From assembly GCA_030549205.1 (NCBI GenBank), contig JAUKTV010000004.1:1302001-1366000 (forward strand): DNA of 64,000 nucleotides. The letters are read 5' to 3'. The notes beneath the pieces are model-generated. The model saw only the letters and a program-made list of their open reading frames with translations, had not been told where the DNA came from and made no database searches. Below, one piece after another: positions 42,500 to 53,912 of this stretch. Position numbers and translations under genes: made by a program. Position 1 is the stretch's first letter. Every line of letters begins with the position of its first letter. The stretch comes from Apiosordaria backusii. Its lineage: Eukaryota > Ascomycota > Sordariomycetes > Sordariales > Lasiosphaeriaceae.

Positions 42500-45291
42500 A
42501 TGGCGACCCAACAAGCTCCCCAGCAGCAGCCTCAGAATGGCCTCGAAAATGTCGCCAGCGCTCCCGCTGCTAGCTACAAGCGCGCAAGCCGCAAGGGAGC
42601 GCCCCGGCGCTTTAGCTGCACATACCCGGGCTGTGACAAGCTCTACTCTAGAGCCGAGCATCTTCAGCGTCACCAGTTGAACCGTGCGATCCGCTGTCTC
42701 CTGCGCGTGTGCGCCATCACCTGTAGCTGACCAAGACCTCAGATCAGCCAAAGGAGATCTTTCGATGCGATGTTGCGGGGGTATGTTCGACCCGCCGAGG
42801 GAGCTCAAAGCCAGCCAGCCAGCTAGCCAGACTGATCACTGACGCCGTGGAACAACAGTGCGAACAAAAGTTTGTGCGAGCCGATCTCCTTGCTCGTCAC
42901 AGAAAGAGGCATTCGTCGTCATACATTCCCCGGAACCGAATGCCCAGCTTCAGTGCCTCCAAAGACGAATCATCCGCCGCATCTAGCAGCGCTGTCCTGT
43001 CACCGACTCCCGGCGTCGAAAGCCGACCGACCTTCCCGAGTGCCCCTCACGATGCTGCCATCCTGCTGGCCCCCGAGCCGAGAGCGCACCAGCCTCCCAC
43101 GCTTCCGAACCCTCCCCCACCGAGAATACCGACCCATCAGCCTACATGGCACGCCCAGATGCCCGAGATGGAGTGTAACATAATTCGGCCGAAGCCTGGG
43201 TTTTACCCTCGCGAGGATACAAGGGTCCCGCCACCACCACCGCAGAACCCCGTGTCGTACCGCGCTGTCGACGTCGAATTTCCGCATGATGATATCTCCC
43301 ACGAGAACTTTGCTGTCTGGCTGTTCGATCCCCACGCTCCTTACGGAGACTTTGGCGTCTCGCATCTCCCGTTCATGGATGGCGGGCTCGAGTCAACGCT
43401 GAACAATAATATTCACTATGACTACGAGTCTCTGACCAGTGGTGGGAGGTCCCAGCTCGAGACGCCTCCTCGTTTTGAGAACGATGAGCTCATGTCTGAG
43501 TTCCGAAGACAGGAAATACTGCGTTGGTTCCAAGCCTTCCGGCAGAAGCAGCCCAAGGCGGAGCCCCTGATTGCCAGCCTTGTGCAACAGAATAGCAGTG
43601 GAGACATGCCTGCGCTGAGCGTCGAGATGATGCGTGACTGTCTTCAGGAGTACTGGGAGCATGTTTCGCCTCGGCTGCCCATTGTTCATCAGTCGACCTT
43701 TTCCAGCAATCGCTGTTCCATTTTCCTTGTGATGGTTATGATCTCCCTAGGAGCTATTTCTCTGCGTGGACGGGACACGAATGGGAACTTGCCAGATTAT
43801 GGCGGCTTTGCGGATGTGATGATCACGGGGGTGAGATGGGAAATCGTGACGGCAGAGGAAGCCTCCCCTCCTGTGGCGCTTTGGGTCGCCCAGGCATTGC
43901 TGTTGCTGGAATTTTATGAGAAGATGTACTCGTCGCGGAAGCTTCACGAACGAGCGCACATCTACCATTCAGTGGCACTCACACTGCTTCGCCGAGGAAG
44001 CCCCTTAATCGGGCGTTCTGGAAGCGAGTCTCCGCCAGAAGTCACCTCGGCTGATCATCCCCACGGTGTCAGCCTCGATTCCCATACATGGTGGTGTCGA
44101 TGGGCGGAAACGGAAGCGATGCACCGAGTTGTATTTGCCGCTTTCATGATGGATATTATACACGCGGCCATGTTTGGCCACGCAGCGCAGATGGCCCCGC
44201 ATGAGATACGACTGCCACTTCCCTGTGATGACAATCTCTGGACAGCCTCGAACCCGGATACCGTACGGCAACTGGACCAAAGTCTCCGCATGTATGGCGT
44301 GAAGACGATCTCGTTCCTGGATGGGCTGAAGCGGGCACTGCACGGGAAGGAGGTCAAAACCCATTCGTTTGGTCGCATGATCATCATGTGTGGGCTCTTG
44401 AGTGTCGGCTGGCACCTCAGTCATAGGGAGACCCATCTCAAATGGCTGGACTTTACCAATCCTCCAAACGAGACCCAAGACGGGTGGAAGAAGATCCTTC
44501 TCAAGGCATACGATGACTGGAAGTATAGTTTCGACGTCGCACAGGGCACAGCAGGAAGCCCGGGAGTCGCGAACCCTGTCTCTCAGCCTTCTGGTGCCAA
44601 CGGCCCGATCCACAGCGCCGCGGTGCTCTATCACTTGGCTCAACTGAGCTTGCACGTCGATATTGTCGACTGTCAGGTTTACGCTGGGGCGAGACGTCTG
44701 CTGGGCCGAAAGGTCTCGGTTCGCGATTACACCAACGTCGTTGCTCGCATGAAGCACTGGGCGACGTTACCGACAACGCGACACGCCGTACTGCACTCCT
44801 TTAAGCTCTTGCATCGTGTACTGGTTGATCCACGGCGGAGTAGCGGGAGTATCAACAACAGCGATCGTGACCGCATTGGTCTTGGTGGTGTTCACCTGCC
44901 CCCTATCGAAGTGCAGTCATATTCCTGCCGCAGCGAGCCTGACCCCCACCGCCCATGGGTCATGTACTACGCTGCCCTCTGCATTTGGTCTTTTGTGCGT
45001 GCCGTCAGTCGCCACGACTCGGCTCATGAAATCAGCAGCCACCCTACCTCGCCGTTTCGACCGCCAAAGGTGTTACCGGTCAACTATCGGCGTGTGTCGG
45101 CTTATTTGTCCAACATTGCGAACCTCAACGAGTTGACAGAGGCAACGGCGTCGACGCTGGTGGATGGCTTGTCGGATTTGTTGGAGGCTTTGCACTCTAT
45201 TTTCGCGGAGGCGTACTCGGAGTTGCTTCATGAGGCGCATGATCGGTTGAAGATGTGCAAGGAGATGCTTGCTTCTGTATCTGGGTCATGA
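42500..45291 (+). CDS. C2H2 zinc-finger / fungal_trans transcription factor
   Basis: Three exons, 42500-42683, 42743-42780 and 42859-45291, encode 884 residues. Two C2H2 fingers are assembled across the introns: Cys40, Cys45, His58, His62 and Cys70, Cys75, His88, His92 (RCDVAGCEQKFVRADLLARH). The N-terminus is Gln/Ala-rich and the segment after the fingers is Ser/Pro-rich. The middle homology region (fungal-specific transcription factor domain) follows, with YWEHVSPRLPIVHQSTF and MDIIHAAMFGHAAQM. Likely a nuclear DNA-binding regulator; target genes unknown and no neighbouring pathway suggests them. The second exon is only 38 nt. Confidence 0.88.
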
Positions 45292-45718
45292 TTAGTGGAT
45301 ACTGGAGAATGTACACTATATACATCTTGGCAGGGGCTGGAATCCCCTAAGGGGTAATGTGCACTGGAGTGTACCCCTTGTGATGTCATCTCTGTTCGAT
45401 ATCTCAGTATGTCTCCCCCTTTGGTGTATCTTGACTTCCATGAATGACGCTGACACTGTATAGAGGAGAATAACATCAACGAATCATCTATCATCAACTG
45501 GTATGAGAACACGATGCGAATGTGGTTTGGCATTTGGGGGAAAATTAAACATCATATGTTTTTCGAATAGCAGGCCAACATGACGGCTGAGCCAGCCAGC
45601 AGGAAGGTGTGGATAATTGTCGAGAATAAATGCTCGCATTTTCATGGGCGAGGTTGACCAGCCTCAACTCATTCCTCTCCATCCCCATCGCACCCCTTAC
45701 GTGAAAACTTTCTCTTTT
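45292..45718. other. Convergent intergenic region
   Basis: About 430 nt 3' of the C2H2 factor. Nothing recognised. Confidence 0.4.
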
Positions 45719-45931
45719 TTAAAAGAACTTTGCCCTCCTCCGTCTGGTGATCCCTTTCCTGGCGAGGTAGATTGCAACTTTCAACAGGTGGCTTCGTCGT
45801 TCTACCTCGATCCAGGCGTTCCTCCGAGTCTCGAGTCTTAATCTTGTTCTTGCTTGTAGGAAACGAATGGCCTCCTTGCGGAGGATGCTTTCGAGGTATT
45901 TGTGGAAGGTTTGGTCTTTAGGCATGGCCAT
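45719..45931 (-). CDS. Small basic hypothetical protein
   Basis: Seventy-residue frame beginning MAMPKDQTFHKYLES from a good ATG, very rich in Arg and Leu, with an amphipathic helical look. A TATATAAAT box lies on the same strand about 165 nt upstream (around 46095-46103), which supports transcription in this direction. Possible donor GTAGAA inside could change the 3' end. No family recognised. Confidence 0.35.
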   Translation of the reverse strand: MAMPKDQTFHKYLESILRKEAIRFLQARTRLRLETRRNAWIEVERRSHLLKVAIYLARKGITRRRRAKFF

Positions 45932-46800
45932 GGTGGCTAGTGTTGAGGTTGGACTTGGGAATATAATTTCTCAATGGGTGATGCGTCAAATCAAGAGCCA
46001 CCTAGAGTGGCTGGTCGGTGGTTGAGGTAGGTGTAACGTAAATAGGATATGATGATGTTCATAAAAGGAGTTGTGAGCAGTAGAGTGCTCTGTCATTTAT
46101 ATACCACGTAGGCAGAGCCACAAGGAGCCGCAAGGTGACTTGTGATGTGTGACGATGGGCTGATTTTGTGTCATGTGCGAAACTGCAAGGAAAGATGCAG
46201 TTTCATATCACTATTTGTCGAATTTCTGTAGGTCCAGAGGTTTAGTGTGCTGGTTGATTCTTTGATTCCATCTTTTACCATTACTGGTCTGAAGTCTCAG
46301 ACGTATAATTGCATATGTCTGTCTGATGGCTATGCAGATTGTCACTTCCTTTGATAGTACGTGGCTTGTTTCACCGTCGCGGGAGTATTTGAGCTAATCT
46401 TGTTAATGTTCGTGGTCGAGGCGTTTTTCACTTTCTTATCTGACTTTTGGGTTGTTGCCGCCTTCAATGTGAAGGTTATACCTGAAAGCCTTCTGTGGGT
46501 TTGTGGAAGCTGTGGAGGAGATAGACTTCTCGAACCACATGTGACTTGTGAGAATGATCCACATGTGAATGTTAACTTACTCGGCATACATGGAACCTTT
46601 AGGAAGCTGTAAACTCAGATAAGCCACTGCCAATATGGGAATTATATAAGGAGAGAGGGCTCACTCCCTCTGGAAAGCACGTTCGGCCGCCAAGAGAGGG
46701 AAATCACGATCGCACACTACCAAGGAAGGAACCTGAACTTTCAATAACACTTCGCCTAGCAACGCTTATTTCATCATATCTAATCAGCCTATTCATCACA
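45932..46800. other. Intergenic between divergent small genes
   Basis: About 0.87 kb with a TATA box for each flanking gene. The part around 46340-46620 has a chance frame on each strand; no gene supported. Confidence 0.4.
46643..46650 (+). promoter_or_regulatory. TATA box of the duplicated-repeat protein gene
   Basis: TATATAAG about 150 nt upstream of the start codon at 46801. Confidence 0.45.
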
Positions 46801-47463
46801 ATGGCCCAAAAATCTAACAAAGTCAGTAAACCCGCGCCCAAACCCAAAGCCAACGATCGCCCATCCAAACCAACCTCAGTGTTAAGCCACTTGACACCTG
46901 AGCAACAAGCCGAGATCATCACCCGTCGCTTTGAGGAAGCACCGGCCACCGGTGTCATCCCCCCGGGATACAAGCCGCCAACTTATGACCCAAAATACGA
47001 TTTGCCCGAGTACTCCTTCGATGCACTCCTGACGAAATTCCATGGCCAAACCCAAGAATCGTATGTTATGGAAGCCGAGATCAGAGCCGAGAACGAGGCA
47101 CGGCGCATTCCGGGAGAGCCGCCCTGTCAGACAATCCCTCCTGGATATAAACCACCTACTTACGACCCGAAATACAACTTGCCCGAGTACTCCTTTGAGG
47201 ACCCGCTAGCCAAGTTCCACCGCCCGACCCAAGAGCCGTATGTGATGGAGGATGAGATCCGCGAGGAGCAGAGAGCGCGGTTGTTACGTGCTAAGCAGCA
47301 GTATCAAGCTACCAAGGCACAGCAGGCTGCTCAGGAGGCTGCCCAGCAGCAGTCGGTTACGCAGTACACGGCGAAGGACCAAAGCCCGAATCAAGCGGCC
47401 AACCGACAGTTCCCAATTCCTCCCGTGGAACAACAACAACCAAGCCAAGCCAAGCAGTCCTAG
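46801..47463 (+). CDS. Internally duplicated proline/glutamine-rich protein
   Basis: Single exon, 220 residues, no family recognised. Residues 53-101 and 112-160 are two copies of one unit, 59 residues apart: IPPGYKPPTYDPKY, LPEYSF, KFH, TQE and YVME are shared, and differences are mostly conservative. The N-terminus is Lys/Pro-rich; the C-terminal 60 residues are Gln/Ala-rich (AKQQYQATKAQQAAQ), probably helical or disordered. There is no signal peptide or membrane segment. The unit is tyrosine- and proline-rich, which suggests a binding module, but that is only inference. Confidence 0.7.
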   Translation: MAQKSNKVSKPAPKPKANDRPSKPTSVLSHLTPEQQAEIITRRFEEAPATGVIPPGYKPPTYDPKYDLPEYSFDALLTKFHGQTQESYVMEAEIRAENEARRIPGEPPCQTIPPGYKPPTYDPKYNLPEYSFEDPLAKFHRPTQEPYVMEDEIREEQRARLLRAKQQYQATKAQQAAQEAAQQQSVTQYTAKDQSPNQAANRQFPIPPVEQQQPSQAKQS

Positions 47464-48891
47464 AAGGGCCCAACCCTATCGTTACAGCCTGTTCCTCACC
47501 ATTATCATCACCAACCCCTTCATCGCTTGCTTCCAAAACCGCAACTGTGGGGTCGCAGTTGGGACCCACTCTTTGCTCATCAAATATCATCATTGCTGGG
47601 CTTAGCTCATTGAAACTTAGACGAATACAAGACTTTTTCCCCTTTCTGATTTGATTGTCCACTCCGCCTTGTGATGAACCCAGTGACCGCAATACCACAA
47701 CCCTCGGGCCCGGAGGCACCTCCCGCATCATTCGAACCACCCAAATCATCCCAGGGGAATTCCCCGGGGCCATCTGCCCCGTTCGAGCTGTTATAATCCT
47801 CAGACCACTTTGACCAGCAAAACCGGAGTGGGGCAGCTACTCCTTCGGGCATGAAGACACCAGAGTATGGCAAATGGGTCGCTGATCAGCTTTTGGAGTA
47901 CTTGGAACACGGTTCGCCTACGCCGTCTGCTACAAAACTAGGAGGGACGGTCCGGGGAGAGATCGAATCGGCCAGCAGCAAGTGTGGAAGGGAATGATCA
48001 GAGTGGTTGCCATCCGCGCCCTCGGTGAGGGGATGTGGGCATTGGGTACTTGGTGATGGAGAGGGCCAGGCGAATGCTTTGAAGGTGGGGGTTGAGGGGC
48101 TGTTGTGGGACGTCCAAGTGAAGGTCTCTGTGGTTGAGGCGGTTAGTGGCGCTTGTTTGAGTTTTGGATGAGGCTGATTATGGGCTTCAAGGTTGAGATG
48201 TGGACTTGGGCGGCGGAAGGAAAATGGTGAGGGAAGGTTTTTGCCGAAGGGGAAGGCGGCTAGGGTGAGATTCCTTGGGCGGTTGGGGCGTAGCTTGTGG
48301 GTTGTGGCGGTGGGTTGTTGGGTGGGTTTCATTGTTTGGGCAGATAAGGTGGGTAGGGTTTTGTCTGATGTGGAGGTTGGATGGGATGGCTTGAGGTTAA
48401 TAAGGTGGTGATGGTGGAGGTGATAAGGTTGGTATAAGTTGTTGGTGGGATTTGGGGTTCTTGTTTGTTGGTATATATAGAATTGTCAGGGGTATAGGGG
48501 CATGCTGGGAGAGCTACTGGGTAGTTTCAGAGTTATTGTTAGGTTCTTCTGATACAGCTTGTTTTCTTTGTCGGGTCATTCTGATACATAGTCACACCAT
48601 AACAATGGAACAGCACAAGTTTCAAAACCTCCATGTGATAATGATATTTAATGAGCGGCTAGTGATGATCATCCTGACTGAATAAAGAAAAGTCATGAAG
48701 AAGTGTCTCCGTGATCTGTCATATCTCATATTCATAATCCTTCCATCAACCATCCACTCTGCACAGCAACTCCCATGCTCTCAGTCCCAAGATGAATCAT
48801 CAACCAATGAATTCCTCCGGCTGTTTGTCCTTTCTGTGGCCTAAGCACCTCGAAGTGCTCGAAAAGATGTCATTGTTGTCTTGTGAGACAC
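47464..48891. other. Low-information region with interrupted open frames on both strands
   Basis: On the minus strand a 148-codon Ser/Pro/Thr-rich frame (48332-47886) is followed in the same frame, after one TGA, by about 91 more open codons to 47607. On the plus strand, 47674-47796 encodes a Pro-rich stretch ending in TAA, and the same frame continues open to a TGA near 48000, with KTPEYGKWVADQLLEYLEHG as its most protein-like part. Neither is convincing as an intact gene; either may be a decayed copy. Confidence 0.3.
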
Positions 48892-49283
48892 TTAGCAAGT
48901 GACGCCGGCCGTGCCCAAGAGAGGGCCCAGAGCGGGGAGCGAGTTGACACAGGGGCAAAGCTGGAGAGTTTCATGTCAGCCATGAACGGCGGACCGAGTA
49001 GAAATCGAAGAGGGAAGAAAAAGGGATTACATACAACACCGACGTTGGCGATACCACCGACACAGGAGGCAATCGCACGGAGGTTCAAAGTTGGGACGGC
49101 AAGGATGAGGCAGAGTGGCGCGCCGAGGCCGAGACCGACAAGGCCGTTCAGGCAGGTATTGAGGTCAACGGGGGGAAGTTGGCGATCGACGAGAGCGGGA
49201 GTGGTGTCCATCTCGACGGCAGTGGGGGCAGCAAGGCCGCGGGTGGCGGCGACGAGGGGAAGGAAGATCTTGGAGAACTGCAT
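48892..49283 (-). CDS. Small secreted hydrophobic six-cysteine protein
   Basis: Two exons, 49283-49035 and 48960-48892, joined across a GTATGT...CTCCAG intron with a CTGAC branch point, give 105 residues. The start MQFSKIFLPLVAA is a signal peptide. The mature part is rich in Gly, Leu and Val with six cysteines (NTC, PLC, ASC, LCPC and a final TC). It recalls hydrophobin-like small surface proteins but has six rather than eight cysteines and lacks the CC pairs, so I do not call it a hydrophobin. A TATAAA box lies about 157 nt upstream. Confidence 0.68.
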
Positions 49284-49439
49284 TTTGATGGTGGTGGCGA
49301 TGGTGGTAGATACTGAGAGGGAGAGGGATTTATGTACTGGTGGTAATGATACTGTTGGAGAGGTGATAAAGATACTTGAGTGCTTGAGTGCTGATGGAGA
49401 GGAAAGAGTTGAGGAGCCGTCGGGGACGGCGTGCTCTCC

Positions 49440-49445
49440 TTTATA
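49440..49445 (-). promoter_or_regulatory. TATA box of the small secreted protein gene
   Basis: TATAAA on the minus strand about 157 nt upstream of the start at 49283. Confidence 0.4.
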
Positions 49446-50860
49446 GTTTTTTTCTAGCCTCTTCGTCGGATCGTGTCCTCCCCATCGTGGTGAAGTCGGA
49501 TGCGGCGCAGAGTGCAGCGTGACTTCGATTATTGGTTTAGCTCTCGTTCATGGCCACCATCCTCTGGAATTGAGGCCGGCCTGCGTAACTCAGGGGCTCT
49601 GCCCCCACTTCCCATCAATAGTTCCTTATTTTTCCGCGTCTGAGGTGGTCACAAGGCAGTGCTCGGCTGGCAGTATAGACGACGGCAAGTCGATAGCACT
49701 GTGGTGGATGAAAGGAAAAGCTCCTGCAGGATGCATGGTTCGAGGACGACATCATGAAGTTTGACTTCCAATGAGAATTTGAATTGATACTAGAGATTAG
49801 CCAAGGCCAACCACCTACAAGCACCAAGAGTTCCCATAGGGAAATGATGGACATCACAACAGGGAAAGGGGACGTTTCAGTGAGCAGCCACCGTGGGAAT
49901 AGGGGGAGCCTGACATGGCAAAAAGAAAACAACGACACCACGGCTGGAAGGTCGGCGGTAGTTCGCGCAGAATGGCTCGTTCCGGCACGGAAGAGGAACT
50001 TCGGCAGGCAGCATGGGGTCGTAATCCGGCGGGATAGGCCGCCCGTCATGACCGTCGGATACGGGGTTGACACCAATGGATTCAATACAGGTGAGACATG
50101 CTGCTTGTTTGCTGCCAGTTGGCGAGGAATGTTACAGCAATCCTTGGTGTTGTCACAAGACCGCTGCAGGCCCCGGCAGCGAAATATGACAGAAAAGGCG
50201 AGAAAAGCCGGAAGCACGGTAGTTTTTCGCCGCACCAACAAGCAATGCGAGAACCTTGAGGGCTCATCCATGCGGTGGCTCGGGCTGCTTCTTTTCTGGA
50301 AGTGAGGTCGGCCAAAATCGGCAGGTGAGGTCCCGTCATCTTGCATTGACGGCCGCAGTTCGCACCAGTCAGCTCCCGGCCCCAGCGCTTGCCAACACCA
50401 GCCTCGCCAAACCCTACGAAAGTTCCATGGCCTTCGGAAAGACATTGGGCGACATTTTGTTCTTGGCGTAGTGTCTATTCTTGTTCATGGGATATGTGGT
50501 CTGCCATCGCAAGAGGAGGTTGGTGTATCAATTCGGTTATTTCGGCCTTGAATGTGAACATGTCTGAACCCTTGAACTACCGATAGAGGCAGGAACAAGA
50601 ACAAATTTCTACACCCTCATTAACTTTCTGCCTGCAAGCCGAGAGTCTTCATCTGTTCGTGTACGCTTTCAGAGATGAGGCGGGAACGGGATATCCCAGC
50701 AAGATCCTCGTGTGAAGAACCCAAGACCAATCCTCCCGAGACTTCCGCCTGCCGTCCTGCGCAAGGCAGTGGCAGCGACAGCAGCTGATAGCCTTCATTG
50801 AGCTGGCGGCAATGGGCATCGCTTGCAGAGGCCCAGACCGTAGTTGCAGGAATCGACCGA
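49446..50860. other. Intergenic, no supported gene
   Basis: About 1.4 kb. Long antiparallel frames of 170-280 codons overlap here but start without credible context and show no domain. Confidence 0.4.
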
Positions 50861-51600
50861 TTACTCCTTGATCTCGCGTTTGTGAAAGACACCTGCAGAA
50901 CGACCAAATCAGTATCTTTGCGTCCAAAGCTTAGTCTTCGTTTAGCACCCATCCATGTATCCAACTTGCCAACCTCCCAGCGTCTGGGTTTCCTTTCTCG
51001 AAAGAACCATGAATTCAGCCAGCCATCCACTCTCCGCACTATCGAATCCTTCTCACGACCATAACCGATGAAGGTTTCCTCAACAGGAAGAAGCAGACAT
51101 ACCAGAGATCTCAGGCATCCAAGAGGCCCTCTCCTTGCAAAAGAACTCCCCCTTGGGCGGTATCTTTTCTGGCTCGTCCAGAGACCCCACATGACGTAGC
51201 GGAACTTGTCAGCTGCCTCCTCCTGTTATTCTCTGTGGTTAGTTATCTTGTACGTAAAGCCATCTCTTACACCATAAAATCTCCAATAATATTAAGCATT
51301 GAAGGGGGAACGTACACCATACTCGCATATAAACACCCCGCAATTATCACAAAACTCCCTCGTCACCCCATTCTTTTGCTTGTACTTCTTCAGAGTCTCC
51401 GGAGTATCTCCATTAGTTACCTTGTAAGAGAATGAATCCAAAGGAACCTTGGCTGTCAGCCCGTAATTTGTCCCAAACGCCCGCCGGCAGGAGGAGCAGT
51501 GGCAGAGGGTTGTCCTGGCCTCGTCAAGGGAGGGGAGGGAGAGGGTGTATTGGAGGGCTTTGCAGGTGCAGCTTCCTTTGAGGCTTGTGGGTGAGGACAT
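50861..51600 (-). pseudogene. GFA/CENP-V family gene with an apparent one-base frameshift
   Basis: Three exons, 51600-51316, 51222-51103 and 50892-50861, reconstruct a glutathione-dependent formaldehyde-activating-enzyme-like protein. Zinc ligands are visible: Cys11, Cys13, Cys33, Cys35, Cys38 and the CDNCG pair at 84/87. All splice sites are good (GTACGT, GTATGT; CTAAC branch). Exon 2 starts in frame with EEAADKFRYVMWG, but the rest, SLDEPEKIPPKGEFF and RASWMPEIS, is in another frame; one base is missing at the GGGG run at 51185-51188 (minus-strand reading). Exon 3 closes correctly with GVFHKREIKE. It is either an inactive allele or a homopolymer assembly error; I cannot tell which. Confidence 0.75.
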
Positions 51601-52119
51601 TTTTGAGATGTGGGGGGTGGATTCTATGTGATGGGGGCGGTAATGAGTGGTGAGAGTCGTGGTGATGGTGGGTGAGAGTAAGCGGCGGGGGGTGTGAGTT
51701 GAGGTATTGACCAGTGTGGATGTGAGTCGGACGGGAGAGAGTATGCGGGTGAGCATTGATGAGTTGGCGACGTTGTTGGAAGAGTTGGAGTTGAAGTCGC
51801 GTGGCTTGTGGGATAAGGAACTGTGGTGGGTGGTTCTTCGTGACGTCAATGATTTCCCTGCTCCGTGCATTCCCCTTCGTTCAACTACCTTCGACATCCC
51901 ACATTATTCCTTCCACACCATCTTCTCAACCTGAGTCTGCTACATACCGGGTTATCGATTACGCTATGGCGTTTCATTCTTCAAACCACTGTGTCTTAGT
52001 TTCTGGAGTTTTGTCGCAAATACGCACCACATCAACCTCCGCCGGCGACCTGCTGCCGGAACCAGCGGGGTGGACCTCACTTGAGCCCCGCGTCTATCAT
52101 CATCAATCACCCAATTAAA
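51601..52119. other. Intergenic between the GFA gene and tRNA-Ile
   Basis: About 520 nt. No gene recognised; the last 40 nt precede the tRNA. Confidence 0.4.
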
Positions 52120-52218
52120 GCCCGATTAGCTCAGCTGGTTAGAGCGTCGTACTAATATTACTCCTTTGAGTTATATCAAGTCATGCGAAGGTCAACAGTT
52201 CAATCCTGTTATTGGGCA
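52120..52218 (+). tRNA. tRNA-Ile (AAT), intron-containing
   Basis: Cloverleaf assembled by hand: acceptor GCCCGAT with ATTGGGC (one G-T), D arm TAGCTCAGCTGGTTAGAGC, anticodon stem TCGTA/TGCGA, variable loop AGGTC, T arm AACAG-TTCAATC-CTGTT, discriminator A. Anticodon AAT at 52154-52156. A 25-nt intron lies at 52158-52182, one base after the anticodon. TTTT at 52224-52227 would terminate transcription. Intron-bearing tRNA-Ile is less common than tRNA-Tyr in fungi but known in filamentous species. Confidence 0.9.
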
Positions 52219-52368
52219 TATTCTTTTGCTATTTTCATTTCAATCATTTAAAATGTGTCATCATTTATTTTCGTTAATTCTGCTAATAAACGCTAAAGGT
52301 TATGGATAACCATTACTTTTTTTTTGATTTCCTTTTGTATTCATTTCTCACGTTATCATATCCCTCGT

Positions 52369-53912
52369 TTACTCAATCTGCCGAGTCCCCCTGAGTACAA
52401 TACCGGCTTTGACAATCTGGCCACCGCCAACATCAAACTCCTTCAGCAAAGTCAAGTTCTCGGCCGCGAGCACCTCCTCAAGAGGTATCTCGACAGCACC
52501 AATCTCATCCTTGTCATCCATCAAGGCGATCCTCACTGGGCCAGCACCCTCAATGCTGCCAGAAAGTGGGATGCGGAAGGTGTTATCAAAGTGAGGGTTC
52601 TGAATATCTTCGGCGCCCCCAGGGACATCAGCCTTGATGGCCGTCTGGAACTTGTGCGCACCCCAAGTGACGGCAACGCTAGGCTTGAGCTGCTGGCGAG
52701 CGCCTTGGAGGTTCTTAACCGCGGCCACAAGCACAGCCAGCAACCCCTTGATCTCTGCGGGATTCTCCGCGCCAGTGATGCTGGAGGCGTCGGGGATAAA
52801 CTGGTAGTACTTGCCACTAACAGTGACCTTGCCAGCTGTCTCCTCGCCCTTGTGTTTGAGGGTAAGGCCCTGCTTCTGGCCGTGGCTGAGGAGCAGGTTC
52901 TTGACTGAGATGGACGCGAGGCCAATGTCGTCGTCGGAGGCGGTGTCGGAGTCCTTGACTTCGAGCTCGAGCAGCTGTTCGTGGTCGGACACGATAAAAT
53001 CTCTTGTCTCGTTCCACTCGGGGTGGTGATTGTTCTTGACTGTGGCCGTTTTCCAGCCGGGGGTCTCGCCTGAGAGGGAGGTGGTGACGTAGCAGTCCGG
53101 GACGTCGTGAACAAGCTTCTTGAAGATGTTCTTAGACTTGAGCTCTTCGCCAAAGTTGCTGCCTGACTCGATGGTCAGGCGGACGACGCCGACTGGGAGT
53201 TGGTAGGTCTTGAAGTAGTCGTTGAATGGGTCAAGCTTCACGAGGAAGCGGTTGGGAAGGACAGCCATGCCGGCGATGATGGATTGAACGACCTTGCGGA
53301 TGCAGGAGTCAATGAGCCCAAGGTTGGCAACGTCAGCTCCGTCGGTGTAGTCAAACTTCAGGTAGGGAGGGTTGATGAAGGAGACTTGAGCCGCCCCAAT
53401 CTAGAAATCTGTAAGCAGGCATGTTGATGAGAGCTCAAAATATGGCCGTTGACTTACAAGAGGGATCACATTTGTGATTGGGCAAAGGAGAATAGACAAC
53501 CTGCCACTCAGCTTGACGTGCTCGACGCCCACCTTTGGAATCATCTTGCCATCCATCTCGATATCGCAGTTGCCATCCCAGTTGACATCCAAGTCCAGCT
53601 TGATGCCTCCATTGTCAACCTTGTGTACATCTACGTTGGAGAGTTTCATGGGAGTAACGCCCAGGTCGATCTTGACAAAATGAAGCGTATTCAAGGGAGC
53701 AGGGAGCATCTGCGCGAACATGGGTTCGGCGATCTGCTTGATCATTGCCCCACCAGCAACACAGATGTTAGGCCATAGGTGACCGACGAGGTCGTTCAAG
53801 AATCCTAGACAAGTGTCAGTGGAACTGCAAATCATGTCGGCAGTATGAAAGGAGACATACCCGCTGATTCGGGACCGCCAGAGGCAGTGAGAGTTTCTAC
53901 TAGGGAGGCCAT
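52369..53912 (-). CDS. SMP-domain plus C2-domain protein (E-Syt-like)
   Basis: Three exons, 53912-53861, 53804-53458 and 53400-52369, encode 476 residues. The first 200 residues resemble an SMP lipid-binding domain (FLNDLVGHLWPNI, VDVHKVDNGGIKLDLDVNW, VKLSGRLSILL, FINPPYLKFDYTD). A C2 domain follows (VVRLTIESGSNF; VKNNHHPEWNETRDFIV; LELEVKDSDTASDDDIG) with acidic loop residues suited to calcium, and a second C2-like region ends the protein. No N-terminal membrane hairpin is present, unlike animal E-Syts or yeast tricalbins. Likely a peripheral lipid-transfer or membrane-contact protein; inference from domains. Confidence 0.8.

Noticed and set aside
48892..49283. Hydrophobin
   Set aside because: Six cysteines and no CC pairs; hydrophobins need eight with two pairs.
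49615..50445. 276-codon minus-strand frame
   Set aside because: Overlapped by a 173-codon frame on the other strand, no domain, poor start; likely chance in GC-rich spacer.
50620..51192. 190-codon minus-strand frame as a separate gene
   Set aside because: It is the out-of-frame reading through exon 2, intron 2 and exon 3 of the GFA gene.
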